Origin: Pseudooceanicola marinus
Lineage (GTDB): Bacteria > Pseudomonadota > Alphaproteobacteria > Rhodobacterales > Rhodobacteraceae
Direction: 5' to 3'
DNA length: 49,717 nt
Assembly: GCF_002786295.1 (NCBI RefSeq)
Contig: NZ_PGTC01000030.1
Location: forward strand, 3,174 to 52,890
This document shows, piece by piece, positions 8,602-16,882 of this stretch. The translations under genes and the position numbers were made by a program. The notes under the pieces were generated by a model. The model was given only the letters and a program-made list of their open reading frames with translations, had not been told where the DNA came from and searched no databases. The first letter of the stretch is position 1, and each line of letters begins with the position of its first letter.

Positions 8602-9344
8602 GTGACCGCCTCCAGTTTCAAACCGTCATCCTTCAAAAATACCTGCAGGCACTGATCGCGCATATCGTCGCCCAGGCTCTCACTGGTCCTGTAGATCCCC
8701 GCGATGGCGAGCAGTTCGGCCTCCTGCCGCTGGCAGAAGATCCGTGCCGTCTCGTCCCCGTAAGCGCCGGCAAAGGCGCGCCCGCGCAGGTTGCCGTAGA
8801 CGTGGATATTGCCCGACGCGATCAGCTCCGCCCCCGAAGAGACCGACCCGATCACCGTCAGATCGCCCCGTTCCGCCACGACCACCTGGCCCGAGCGAAT
8901 GGGCTGGGTCATCAGCAGGTTGTCGGGGGGCAGCAGCTTGTCCGCCTTGCGCCGCCGATCGGCGCCGACCTTTTCCACCGGGGCGTCGCGACCGATGAGA
9001 ACCGGGATCAGGCCCAGTTCCTCTGCCATCCGACGCTGCGGATCGGTGGCGTTTTCGACCCCGAAAACCTGCAGGTTGCGCGCCCGCAGCGCGTCCACCA
9101 GCGCCCGCACCTGCTGCGTGTCGGTCAGCCCCGGGACCTTGGACAGATCCAGCAGCATCGGCGCATCCAGCAGAAGCTGGGGCGCACTGCGCAGCTGTTC
9201 GTCCAGCATAGAATAGAAAGCCTCATCCAGGCTCTCGGCCTCAAGGCGCAGCCCGACCGCGGTGATGAACCTGCCGCGCAGCTGGAAAGGCCGCGCCGCT
9301 ACCGAAGCGCGCCCGCTTCGGCCGTTTGTCTGATGTGTTGGCAC
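8598..9344 (-). CDS. minC: Septum site-determining protein MinC
   Basis: MinC is the FtsZ polymerisation inhibitor of the Min system, brought to the membrane by MinD. The N-terminal domain (FQLRGRFITAVGLRLE onward, with PMLLDLSKVPGL) and the C-terminal beta-helix (VVVAERGDLTVIGSVSSGAE, GNIHVYGNLRGRAFAG) are both present. I place the start at a GTG (9344), giving 248 residues: AGGAG lies ten bases upstream and the preceding Arg/Ser-rich residues look non-coding. The open frame reaches an ATG at 9440 (280 residues), which an automatic annotation could choose. The gene heads the minCDE operon. Confidence 0.92.
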   Translation of the reverse strand: MPTHQTNGRSGRASVAARPFQLRGRFITAVGLRLEAESLDEAFYSMLDEQLRSAPQLLLDAPMLLDLSKVPGLTDTQQVRALVDALRARNLQVFGVENATDPQRRMAEELGLIPVLIGRDAPVEKVGADRRRKADKLLPPDNLLMTQPIRSGQVVVAERGDLTVIGSVSSGAELIASGNIHVYGNLRGRAFAGAYGDETARIFCQRQEAELLAIAGIYRTSESLGDDMRDQCLQVFLKDDGLKLEAVT

Positions 9345-9608
9345 GTGAAATGTGCTCCTGCTCTCGTCCAGTGGCGCGGATTGGCCCGCGCTGTTTCTTC
9401 TTTTTTGGCGCTGGTAATCCAGTTCGCGCGGCGCTGGCATCGCCTTACATCCCCCGCAGGAGATTTGCGCAGAATTCTGCCTCCATACCCTCCCGACTAG
9501 GAGGCGATCCGCTCACCGCCCTCGCGCCCATGACAGCTGACTGCGCCCCCGTCAACGGGGTCTCGATCCGGGACCCCATCTGCGCCACTTCGGCCCGGCC
9601 TTCAGACA

Positions 9609-9640
9609 TCCCGAAGGGTCACCCTACGCCCCTTTCGGGA
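9609..9640. terminator. Inverted repeat downstream of antiporter gene
   Basis: TCCCGAA (9609-9615) pairs perfectly with TTCGGGA (9634-9640), and adjacent GGG/CCC could extend the stem with a bulge. It lies about 50 bases beyond the antiporter stop and about 265 bases upstream of the minC start. No T-run follows on either strand, so a role as terminator is a weak guess. Confidence 0.25.
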
Positions 9641-9689
9641 CGCACGCCGGACAAGAACAAGGCCGAGATCCGGTCCAGAGCGGTAGGCC

Positions 9690-12200
9690 TCACGCGGCCT
9701 CCGTTTCCCCGAACAGCTCCTCCGGCGAGATTCCGCGCTTCTTCGCGCTGGCGCGCACCGCCTCCTGCAGGGGCTTGCTGCGGCTCAGCAGACGGCGGAA
9801 CCGCACCTCGTCCAGTTCCAGCAGGGTCGACGGCGCGATCGCGCGCACCTCCGACCGCAGCGTCTTCTTCATCAGGATCGACATCTGGCCGAACATCTCG
9901 CCCCGGCCCAGGCGCCAGGTCTGACCCGCCGTCTCGACCTCTGCCGCCCCGGACGCGATGAAGAACACGCTTTTCGCCGCCCCGTCCCGACGGACGATGA
10001 CATCACCGGCATTCGCGTGGCGGGAGCGGAGCACGCGGCTCAGCCGTTTCAGGTCGCGCTCGTTCAGACCGGCGAACAGGGGAATCTGGCGCACCAGCTC
10101 GATGCGGCGCAGCGCGAAGTCCAGGCTCGGGCGCTCCTCGGCTGCGGCCCGGCGCAGGTCGAGGTCCGCCATCAGCTTGGTGTAGACCTCGGCGCCGATC
10201 AGGGCGTCCTCCCGCATCGCCGCATATTCGCGTTCTTCCAGACGCAGCGCGGTCCGTCGGATGAAGCGCCGTTCAAGTTCCTCGGCATAGCCCGGATACT
10301 GCAGGCGCAGCCCCTCCAGGGCGGTTTCGACCATTTCGATACGTCGTGCGAGCAGACCCGACAGCAGGTCACTGACCCGCTTGCCGTGGATGCGGCGAAT
10401 GCGTCCGGTGATGAAACTGCCGAGATCCCTCAGGACCAGCCGTTGCGACAGCAGCAGTTCAAAGTGGGCCGCGGTCAGCTGGGCCAGCGGTCGCGACAGG
10501 CGCAACCGGGCGTTCAGGAACACGGCCACGCGAAAGGCACGGCCGTAGGCCACGCTGCGACGGGCCGCGCGATTGTACCCGTTCCGACCGTTGGAGCGAG
10601 CCCCCTCGATCAGGCGGTCCGCATCCGCCAGCACCCTCTCGGCCATCCGGGCCGAGATCGTCCGTTCCCGAACCCGGGCGAGGATCGTGTCACGTTCGTG
10701 CCCGGCCAGCGCGATCAGACCCAGCGTGATCCGGTCCCGGTCCAGGATGTCGGCACTGTCCTCGGCCAGCCGCACGGCCTCCTGCAGCCGCTCCCCGAAC
10801 CGCTTCGCCTCGGTGCGGACGGTGTCGCGACCCAGCTCGTAGTTCTCGGTGGTGCGCGCCAGATCCTCGCGCACCTGTTGCAGGGACACGGCGACCACCT
10901 GGCGCGACAGCGCCTCGTCAATCGGGGACAAGCGATCCAGCCCCAGCTTGCCGATGATCCAGCGCAGCGTCGTCCCCTGGGCCAGCAGCGTGAACAGCGT
11001 GAAGCCGGTGGCCAGGATGCCGACCACGCGCTGCACATCGTCCGGCACGCGGTAGCTTTCGGTCACGGCCAGCGCCAGCGCCAGGGTGACGGCGCCGCGC
11101 AGACCGCCCCAGAGGATCGCGACCCGATAGGGCTGTTCGACCTTCGGCGACAATTTCAGGGCCGACAGCAACGGCAGGAGGACAAAGAGGATCAGCGCCC
11201 GGGCGAAGATGGCTGCCAGGATCACGACGGCGACCTGGACGAAATCCTCGATCCGGACCTCTTCCAGAAGGCGCGGCACCAGCAGCGCCGCCAGGATGAA
11301 GATCAGCGCGCCCGCCCAATGCGCCAGCACGTCCCAAAGCTCGCGCAGGTTGGTCCAGGCCTGTGGCGGCAAGCGCCCCGGCCCCGTCAGGTTCAATGTC
11401 AGCCCGGCGGCCACCACGGCGATGACCCCTGACGCCCCGACACTCTGTTCCGCGCCGATATAGGCGAGGTAGGGCAGCGACACGGAGATCGAGATCTGCG
11501 CCAGCTCATGCCGCCCGAACATGCCCATGATGCCCAGGGCGATCCGCGCCGCCAGCCAGCCCGTGACCGCCCCGCCGCCGATCAGGAAGGGAAACCGCGC
11601 CAGCGCATCCCCCAGCTTCGGGTCCGGCACGCCCAGCATGACAAAGCCCATGAAGAGGCCGAAGAGCGCAATGGCGGCGGCGTCGTTCAGCAGGCTCTCG
11701 CCCTCGATGATCCGCGACAGGCGGCGCGGCGCCGAGATCGAGCGGAAGATCGAGACCACGGCGGATGGATCGGTCGTGGAGATGATCGCGCCGACCAGCA
11801 GGCAGGCCGCGAGCGGCAGCGTGCTGACCCAGGACAGCGCGTAGCCCACCGACAGCGTTGCCGCGACCACGGCCACCACGGCCAGCATCAGGATCGGCAC
11901 CCAGTCGTCCAGCATCCGGCGCAGGTCCATCCCCAACGTCGCCTGGAACAGCAGCGTCGGCAGGAACACGTAGAGGAATACGTTGGACCGGATCGGCAGG
12001 CCCAGGATCGCCTCGGCCACGGGGTTCAGCGCGTCGGTCAGCTCGGTCCGCAACAGGAAGATCGCGCCGACACCGATCAAGATGCCAAGGCTGGCCAGGA
12101 TCACGCTGAACGGCAGGCGCAACCGCGCCGCCAGGGGCTCTGCGAAGCCGATGACGAGGAACAGCGAGGAAATGACGGTCGTGATCAGAACAATGTCCAT
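9690..12200 (-). CDS. Na+/H+ antiporter (CPA1/NHE type) with C-terminal cyclic-nucleotide-binding-like domain
   Basis: This 836-residue inner-membrane cation/proton exchanger has about 12 hydrophobic segments in residues 1-420. They include CPA1 signatures: FLPTLLFQA, STTDPSAVVSIFR and GESLLNDAAAIALFG. A long charged helical cytoplasmic region follows (about 430-700), then a cNMP-binding-like fold (about 705-815: IPLFAGLNERDLKRLSRVL, AGDVIVRRDG, GRGEMFGQMSIL). The order exchanger, helical linker, CNBD recalls plant SOS1 and sperm NHE without the voltage sensor. In the phosphate-binding cassette the usual FGE is FGQ, so cyclic-nucleotide binding is doubtful. It is monocistronic as far as seen. 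The cation (Na+, Li+ or K+) is not determined. Confidence 0.85.
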   Translation of the reverse strand: MDIVLITTVISSLFLVIGFAEPLAARLRLPFSVILASLGILIGVGAIFLLRTELTDALNPVAEAILGLPIRSNVFLYVFLPTLLFQATLGMDLRRMLDDWVPILMLAVVAVVAATLSVGYALSWVSTLPLAACLLVGAIISTTDPSAVVSIFRSISAPRRLSRIIEGESLLNDAAAIALFGLFMGFVMLGVPDPKLGDALARFPFLIGGGAVTGWLAARIALGIMGMFGRHELAQISISVSLPYLAYIGAEQSVGASGVIAVVAAGLTLNLTGPGRLPPQAWTNLRELWDVLAHWAGALIFILAALLVPRLLEEVRIEDFVQVAVVILAAIFARALILFVLLPLLSALKLSPKVEQPYRVAILWGGLRGAVTLALALAVTESYRVPDDVQRVVGILATGFTLFTLLAQGTTLRWIIGKLGLDRLSPIDEALSRQVVAVSLQQVREDLARTTENYELGRDTVRTEAKRFGERLQEAVRLAEDSADILDRDRITLGLIALAGHERDTILARVRERTISARMAERVLADADRLIEGARSNGRNGYNRAARRSVAYGRAFRVAVFLNARLRLSRPLAQLTAAHFELLLSQRLVLRDLGSFITGRIRRIHGKRVSDLLSGLLARRIEMVETALEGLRLQYPGYAEELERRFIRRTALRLEEREYAAMREDALIGAEVYTKLMADLDLRRAAAEERPSLDFALRRIELVRQIPLFAGLNERDLKRLSRVLRSRHANAGDVIVRRDGAAKSVFFIASGAAEVETAGQTWRLGRGEMFGQMSILMKKTLRSEVRAIAPSTLLELDEVRFRRLLSRSKPLQEAVRASAKKRGISPEELFGETEAA

Positions 12201-12640
12201 GCCCCCAAAATATCAGATGGATCGGTGAGGGCATCGGCAAAAGTGGTTTCCGGGGCAGATATGACGGTCTTGTCAACGCGGCTCCTGCCAACCGGAGCGG
12301 CAGGCTCTCAAACCCCGCGCAAAGCTGCCTTGCGTGCCAGGCGAGGCAGGTTCCCAGTCGGACGATCACCTGAGGGTTTGGCGTCCGATCGAAAGGACTG
12401 CACCTGATCCCGTGCGGCGCTTTCTTCCGACCAAAAGGAAAGGCTGGCGACAGCGAAGAGCCGAGGCCTCCGCCCCGGCCCTTTTCCGGCTCCGCTTTCA
12501 GGCAGGCAAGCCTCAAGGCGCCCGCCCGACCCTCTCGCCTTTCCAGGGTCTCGGTAACCTGATGTGCCGCCAAACGGCTCACGGCCTGCAGAGCGCCAAG
12601 GACCACCCTCGAAACCGCCCGCAAGAGGCGGTGCTGCCCG
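12201..12640. other. 440-bp intergenic region, no supported gene
   Basis: This region lies between the antiporter start and the DUF1684 stop. Open frames cross it on both strands (for example plus 12334-12723), but their products are Arg/Pro-rich, lack recognisable motifs and run into the DUF1684 gene. A perfect 7-bp inverted repeat, TCGGACG (12358-12364) and CGTCCGA (12382-12388), is present. The antiporter promoter should lie near 12201-12260. I see no relic gene. Confidence 0.4.
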
Positions 12641-13423
12641 TCAGAGACGGCGTTCCCCTGCTTCGATCCGCACCGGAAAGAGGTTTTCGCGCGGAGGCAG
12701 CGGGCAAACCGCATGGGCGGTAAAGGCGCAGGGCGGGTTGGTCGCCCGGTTGAAATCGAGCACCGCGCTATCCTCGGTGACCTCCTCGCCGAAGACAAAG
12801 CGCATGTGCGCGTAGGTATCGTCGAGCGAGGTCAGGTCGCGGAACACGAACTGCGGCCGGTCGGCGGTGCCATAGGTCGGCAGCATGGCCATCTCGCGGC
12901 CCGCGAATTCAAATTTCGCCACATGGGTCACCGGCACCTGCGTGGGCACGCCGATGATCGTGTCGAGGGTCAGGTTCATTGGTTCGGGCAGCGGTTCCCA
13001 GCGGGCCGTGATCCGCAAGGCCGGGTCCAGCGGAAAGAACGCGATCGGCTTCATCTGTGCCGCAGCCTCGGACTCCGCATCACGGATACGCAGCGCGCGC
13101 AGCTCGTTGAGAGAGGTGATCTCCAGCAGGAAGCGATCTGCCCGCCAGGCAAACGCACCCGCCGCCTTGTCGAGCAGGATTGCCTCGCCGTCCGTCCCTT
13201 CAAAGACACCGGTATCGTCGCCGTTCAGGGTCAACCGGCCCAGCAACTCTGGCCCGACGGGCAGGCGCACATCGCAGGCCGCACCGCGCCCGATGCTCAG
13301 CGTGCCGGGGGTTACCCACCAACGGCCCAGCAGGTTCAGCCAGCCGTCCTCGGCCGTCAGCTTGGCCATGCGGGTCTCGAACCAGGCGGCATGGGCCTGT
13401 TGGAACTCTGGGGAAACGGTCAT
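12641..13423 (-). CDS. DUF1684 family protein
   Basis: This 260-residue protein of unknown function matches DUF1684. The pattern is an N-terminal WFETRMAKLTAEDGWLNLLG and a central beta-rich part. The conserved C-terminal signature is DFNRATNPPCAFTAHAVCPLPPRENLFPV, quoted in two runs here: DFNRATNPPCAFTA and HAVCPLPPRENLFPV. No signal peptide is visible, so it is probably cytoplasmic. It starts 15 bases after the stop of the ATP-binding gene at 13439, on the same strand, so it is probably the last gene of the peptide-type ABC operon. That context suggests a role in handling the imported compound, but the reaction is unknown. The two paired Cys in the C-terminal signature could bind metal (inference). 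Confidence 0.85.
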   Translation of the reverse strand: MTVSPEFQQAHAAWFETRMAKLTAEDGWLNLLGRWWVTPGTLSIGRGAACDVRLPVGPELLGRLTLNGDDTGVFEGTDGEAILLDKAAGAFAWRADRFLLEITSLNELRALRIRDAESEAAAQMKPIAFFPLDPALRITARWEPLPEPMNLTLDTIIGVPTQVPVTHVAKFEFAGREMAMLPTYGTADRPQFVFRDLTSLDDTYAHMRFVFGEEVTEDSAVLDFNRATNPPCAFTAHAVCPLPPRENLFPVRIEAGERRL

Positions 13424-13438
13424 GTCATGTCCTTGAAA

Positions 13439-14200
13439 CTAGGGGGTCACGGGGCCTTCCGGCATCCGCGGGATGCTGGCCAGAAGGCTTTGGGTATAGG
13501 CATGCTGCGGATTGCGCAGGATCTCGGCGGTGGCGCCCGCCTCGACGATCCGACCGCGATCCAGCACCACCATCTGGTCACAGAGCGCGGCGACGACCCC
13601 CATGTCATGCGACACGAAGATCATCGTCATCCGCTCGGAAATTTCCTGAAACAGGTCGACCACCCGCACCCGCGTCGACAGGTCGAGCGCGCTCACCGCC
13701 TCGTCGGCCAGCACCAGTTCGGGCCGGGCCACGATGGCGCGGGCAATGGCGATCCGCTGCCGCTGCCCGCCGGAAAACTGATGCGGAAAGCGATCCAGCG
13801 TGTCCGCGCTCAGCCCGACCGATGTGATTGCCTCCTCGGCCATCTTGCGGTGATCGCCGGGCACCTTGAGCGAGCGCAGCGGCTCGGACACGATCCGGCC
13901 GATGCGGTGCGCCGGGTTGAGCGAGGAATAGGGATCCTGGAACACCGCCTGCACCCGCTTGCGGTAGCCCTGTATGAACGTCCGGTCACGCGCCTCCAGC
14001 GGCGCGCCGTCGAACAGGATCTGTCCCTGTTGCGGGCTGTCCAGCCCCAGCATCAGCCGCAGCAGGGTCGATTTGCCCGACCCGCTTTCCCCCACCAGGC
14101 CGACATTGGCGCCGCGTGGCACGGCAAAGGAGACATCCTCCAGCACCCGCCGCCCCGAGCCATAGGCGAACCCGACATTTTCTACCGACATCAACGTCAT
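13439..14200 (-). CDS. Peptide/nickel-type ABC transporter ATP-binding protein (DppF/NikE-like)
   Basis: This 253-residue ATPase is one of two energising a peptide-type ABC importer. It has Walker [10 protein letters not shown] (about residues 37-45), a Q-loop VFQDPYSSLNP typical of the DppF/OppF branch, the signature FSGGQRQRIAIARA, Walker B LVLADEAVSALD and the H-loop FVSHD. It lacks the C-terminal oligopeptide extension of Opp/DppF (about 330 residues) and is closer in size to NikE (about 268). The start overlaps the stop of the upstream ATPase gene by four bases. Confidence 0.9.
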   Translation of the reverse strand: MTLMSVENVGFAYGSGRRVLEDVSFAVPRGANVGLVGESGSGKSTLLRLMLGLDSPQQGQILFDGAPLEARDRTFIQGYRKRVQAVFQDPYSSLNPAHRIGRIVSEPLRSLKVPGDHRKMAEEAITSVGLSADTLDRFPHQFSGGQRQRIAIARAIVARPELVLADEAVSALDLSTRVRVVDLFQEISERMTMIFVSHDMGVVAALCDQMVVLDRGRIVEAGATAEILRNPQHAYTQSLLASIPRMPEGPVTP

Positions 14201-15006
14201 GGCTGTCCCTCCAGCGCCTCGTCGAACCGCCGCGCGGCCGCCACGAGACTGCGGGTATAGCTGTCTTCGGGCCGGGTCAGCACCTGCTCCGCCGGTCCCG
14301 TTTCAATCATCCGCCCGTCCCGCATGACCATCACGCTCTCGGCCACCTGCCCCACGACGGCGAGGTCATGGCTGATGAACAAAAGCGCAATGCCCAATTC
14401 CTCGACCAGCGAGGTGATCAGGCGCACGATTTCCGCCTGGGTGGTCACGTCAAGCGCGGTTGTCGGTTCGTCCGCGATCAGCAGGCGCGGCTGGCAGGCC
14501 AGCGCCATGGCGATCGCCACGCGCTGCCGCTGGCCGCCCGAGACCTCATGCGGATAGGACCTGATCAGCCGCTCCGGCTCGGGCAGGCGCACGAGTTCCA
14601 GCAGCGACCGCACCTCTCGGGCCACGGCGACCCGACCGGCTTCCTGCCCCTTGCGTTTCAAGCGACGGCGCACCGGCCCGGCGATCTGCCGGCCCAGAGG
14701 CATCAGCGGATCCAGCGCCGTCAACGGCTCCTGGAACACCGTGGCCACCGCATCACCGCGCATCCGCACAAGGCGCTTCTCCGGCGCGCCGATGATCTCC
14801 TTACCGGCCAGCGTGATGCTGCCCGCGGGCCGGATAGATGGCGCCAGCAGCCCGGTCACCGCCAGCGAGGTCAGCGACTTGCCCGACCCGCTCTCACCGA
14901 TCAGGCCGAAACGCTCGCCCGGGGCGATGGAAAAGGACAGGCCCTCCACCAGCACCTTGTCCGGGGTGGCCAGCGTCAGGCCGCGCACAGTCAACAGATC
15001 GCTCAT
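14197..15006 (-). CDS. Peptide/nickel-type ABC transporter ATP-binding protein (DppD/NikD-like)
   Basis: This 269-residue ATPase is the partner of the DppF-like subunit. Walker A is GESGSGKSL and the Q-loop is [12 protein letters not shown]. The signature [18 protein letters not shown], Walker [13 protein letters not shown] and H-loop LFISHD follow. The frame extends to 15114, but ATG 15006 (or the adjacent ATG at 15009, which overlaps the permease stop as ATGA) puts the protein start just before the first beta strand and seven (or four) bases after GGAGGG. It belongs to the operon 18412-12641. Confidence 0.9.
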   Translation of the reverse strand: MSDLLTVRGLTLATPDKVLVEGLSFSIAPGERFGLIGESGSGKSLTSLAVTGLLAPSIRPAGSITLAGKEIIGAPEKRLVRMRGDAVATVFQEPLTALDPLMPLGRQIAGPVRRRLKRKGQEAGRVAVAREVRSLLELVRLPEPERLIRSYPHEVSGGQRQRVAIAMALACQPRLLIADEPTTALDVTTQAEIVRLITSLVEELGIALLFISHDLAVVGQVAESVMVMRDGRMIETGPAEQVLTRPEDSYTRSLVAAARRFDEALEGQP

Positions 15007-15854
15007 CATCCGTCCCTCCGTGCCGGGTCGAAACGGTCGCGCAGCCCGTCCGCCAGCAGGTTGATCCCGATCACCAACGCAAACAGCGCCAGGCCAGGCA
15101 AGACGGCGCCCCATGGCGCGGTATAGACCGTGCCCTGCGCCTCCTGCAGCATCCGCCCCCAGCTTGCATTGGGCGGCGGCGCGCCCAGCCCGAGATAGGA
15201 CAGCGAGGCCTCGGCCATCACGGCCAGGCCGAACTGCAACGCCAGGTTCACCCCCAGGAAGGGCACGATATTCGGCAGGATGTGCCAGTAGACGATGGCC
15301 CCCCAGGAGGTGCCCGAAACCCGCGCCGCGGTGATGTAATCCTGCCCCAGCACCTGTTTCGTCAGGATCCGCGTGATCCGACCGACGATGGGCGACAGGC
15401 CGATGCCAAGCGCCAGGATCGCCGTCCCGAGAGAGGCCTCTTCGCGCGCGGCCACCACCAGCATGGCGATCAGCAGCGTCGGAAAGGCGATCAGAATATC
15501 GAAGAAGGCCGCCAGCGCATCATCCAGGAACCGCGTGGCAAAGGCCGCGAGGATCCCGGTCGCCACGCCGATCACCGCGCCGATGGCCACGGCGCCGCAG
15601 CCCACGATCAGCGCGATCCGCGCCCCGATCATCAGCTGGGTGAACAGGTCGCGGCCCAGGCGGTCGGTGCCCGCCCAATGCGCCGCGCTCGGCGCCTCCA
15701 GCCGTCCGCCGGCCATGTCCGACAGCGCATAGGGCGTCCAGAAGAACGACACGATCCCGGCGAGAACGATCCCCCCCACCAGGATCAGTCCCAGCCAGAA
15801 AGTGGCGTTGCCGCGCCGCCGGCGGCGCGGCAGTTCGGTGCTTTCAGCAGACAT
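15006..15854 (-). CDS. Peptide/nickel-type ABC transporter permease (DppC-like)
   Basis: This 282-residue inner-membrane permease has an N-terminal basic segment (RRRRRGNA), then a first membrane helix (FWLGLILVGGIVLAGIV). Its periplasmic stretch carries HWAGTDRLGRDLFTQLM, the hallmark of DppC-type subunits. About six membrane segments and the EAA-loop ATPase contact (AARVSGTSWGAIVYWHILPN) follow. The start is adjacent to the DppB-like stop at 15854, and the stop overlaps the ATPase start. Confidence 0.9.
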   Translation of the reverse strand: MSAESTELPRRRRRGNATFWLGLILVGGIVLAGIVSFFWTPYALSDMAGGRLEAPSAAHWAGTDRLGRDLFTQLMIGARIALIVGCGAVAIGAVIGVATGILAAFATRFLDDALAAFFDILIAFPTLLIAMLVVAAREEASLGTAILALGIGLSPIVGRITRILTKQVLGQDYITAARVSGTSWGAIVYWHILPNIVPFLGVNLALQFGLAVMAEASLSYLGLGAPPPNASWGRMLQEAQGTVYTAPWGAVLPGLALFALVIGINLLADGLRDRFDPARRDG

Positions 15855-16807
15855 CAGCGGGCCTCCTTGCGCAGGCGCGGATCAAGAACCCGTTGCAGGA
15901 TATCCGCCAAGAACCCGGTCAGCAGAACCAGCAGGGTCGAAACGATCAGCACGCCCTGGATGTTCGGGTAATCGCGCTGCTGGATCCCCAGCAACAGCAT
16001 CGAGCCCATGCCCGGCAGCGAGAACACCTGCTCCACCACAACGGCCCCAAGGAAAGTGGTCGACAGTTCGATGCCCAGCACCGAGACCACCGGCACCGCG
16101 GCGTTGCGCAGCCCGTGGCGCATCAGCGCGCCGGTATGGCTCTCGCCCAGGGCCCGTGCGGTGCGCAGGAAATCCGATCCCAGCACCTCCAGCGTCGCCG
16201 CACGCACATAGCGCATCAGCGAGGCCGACATGACAATGGCGATGGTCAGCACCGGCAGCACCATCGACTCGATGGCGCGCCCCGGATCGGCATAGCCCCG
16301 CAGCGGGAAGCCCCCCGAGGGCAGCAGCCGCAGGTTCAGCGAGAATTCATAGACCAGCAGGATGCCCAGCCAGAACACCGGCACCGCGATGCCGACCTGC
16401 GAGACCACCGACAGCAGCAGCCCGTACCAGCGATCGGCCTTCACCGCAGCCAGGATCCCGAGGGGAATGGCAATCACCAGCGCCAGCACGAAGGCGGCCA
16501 GTGTCAGCGGCAGCGTCACGCTCAGACGCCGCGATATCTCGTCGAGCACCGACGAACGCGACACGAAGGAATTGCCGAGGTCGAACCGCGCAAGGTCCCC
16601 CAGGTAGGACAGGAACTGGACGCCGAGCGGCTGATCAGACCCAAGTTGCGCTTGCGCCGCGGCAATCTGCTCGGGTGTGGCGCCCACGCCGACAAGCGCG
16701 TTCGCGGGATCCCCCGGCAGCAGGCGCAACAGCACGAAAAGCACCACCGCGGCAATGAACAGCGACAGCAGCAGGATCACCAGCCGTCGCAAAATGTATC
16801 TGAGCAT
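15854..16807 (-). CDS. Peptide/nickel-type ABC transporter permease (DppB-like)
   Basis: This 317-residue permease starts with MLRYILRRLVILLLSLF, the standard DppB opening, which is why ATG 16807 is chosen over 16840. It contains LLPGDPANALVG, the family pattern after helix 1, about six membrane segments and the EAA motif region TARALGESHTGALMRHGLRN. It forms the membrane channel with the DppC-like subunit. A stem-loop separates it from the binding-protein gene upstream. Confidence 0.9.
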   Translation of the reverse strand: MLRYILRRLVILLLSLFIAAVVLFVLLRLLPGDPANALVGVGATPEQIAAAQAQLGSDQPLGVQFLSYLGDLARFDLGNSFVSRSSVLDEISRRLSVTLPLTLAAFVLALVIAIPLGILAAVKADRWYGLLLSVVSQVGIAVPVFWLGILLVYEFSLNLRLLPSGGFPLRGYADPGRAIESMVLPVLTIAIVMSASLMRYVRAATLEVLGSDFLRTARALGESHTGALMRHGLRNAAVPVVSVLGIELSTTFLGAVVVEQVFSLPGMGSMLLLGIQQRDYPNIQGVLIVSTLLVLLTGFLADILQRVLDPRLRKEAR

Positions 16808-16832
16808 GTTGATCCCGTTCCCCGGACGTTTC

Positions 16833-16858
16833 GGGGCCACGCCCTATGGCGCGGCCCC
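16833..16858 (-). promoter_or_regulatory. Stem-loop between binding-protein and permease genes
   Basis: GGGGCC (16833-16838) pairs with GGCCCC (16853-16858). After one mismatch, CGCC pairs with GGCG around a CTAT loop. It lies 25 bases past the binding-protein stop and 26 bases before the DppB-like ATG. Such intercistronic hairpins commonly stabilise or attenuate mRNA so that binding protein is made in excess; no T-run follows on the minus strand. Confidence 0.55.
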
Positions 16859-16882
16859 TTTCATAGCGCGCGATCAGAGGCC

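Noticed and set aside
12334..12723. 129-codon plus ORF in the antiporter-DUF1684 gap
   Set aside because: Arg/Pro/Gln-rich, no motif, and it runs into the DUF1684 gene on the other strand.
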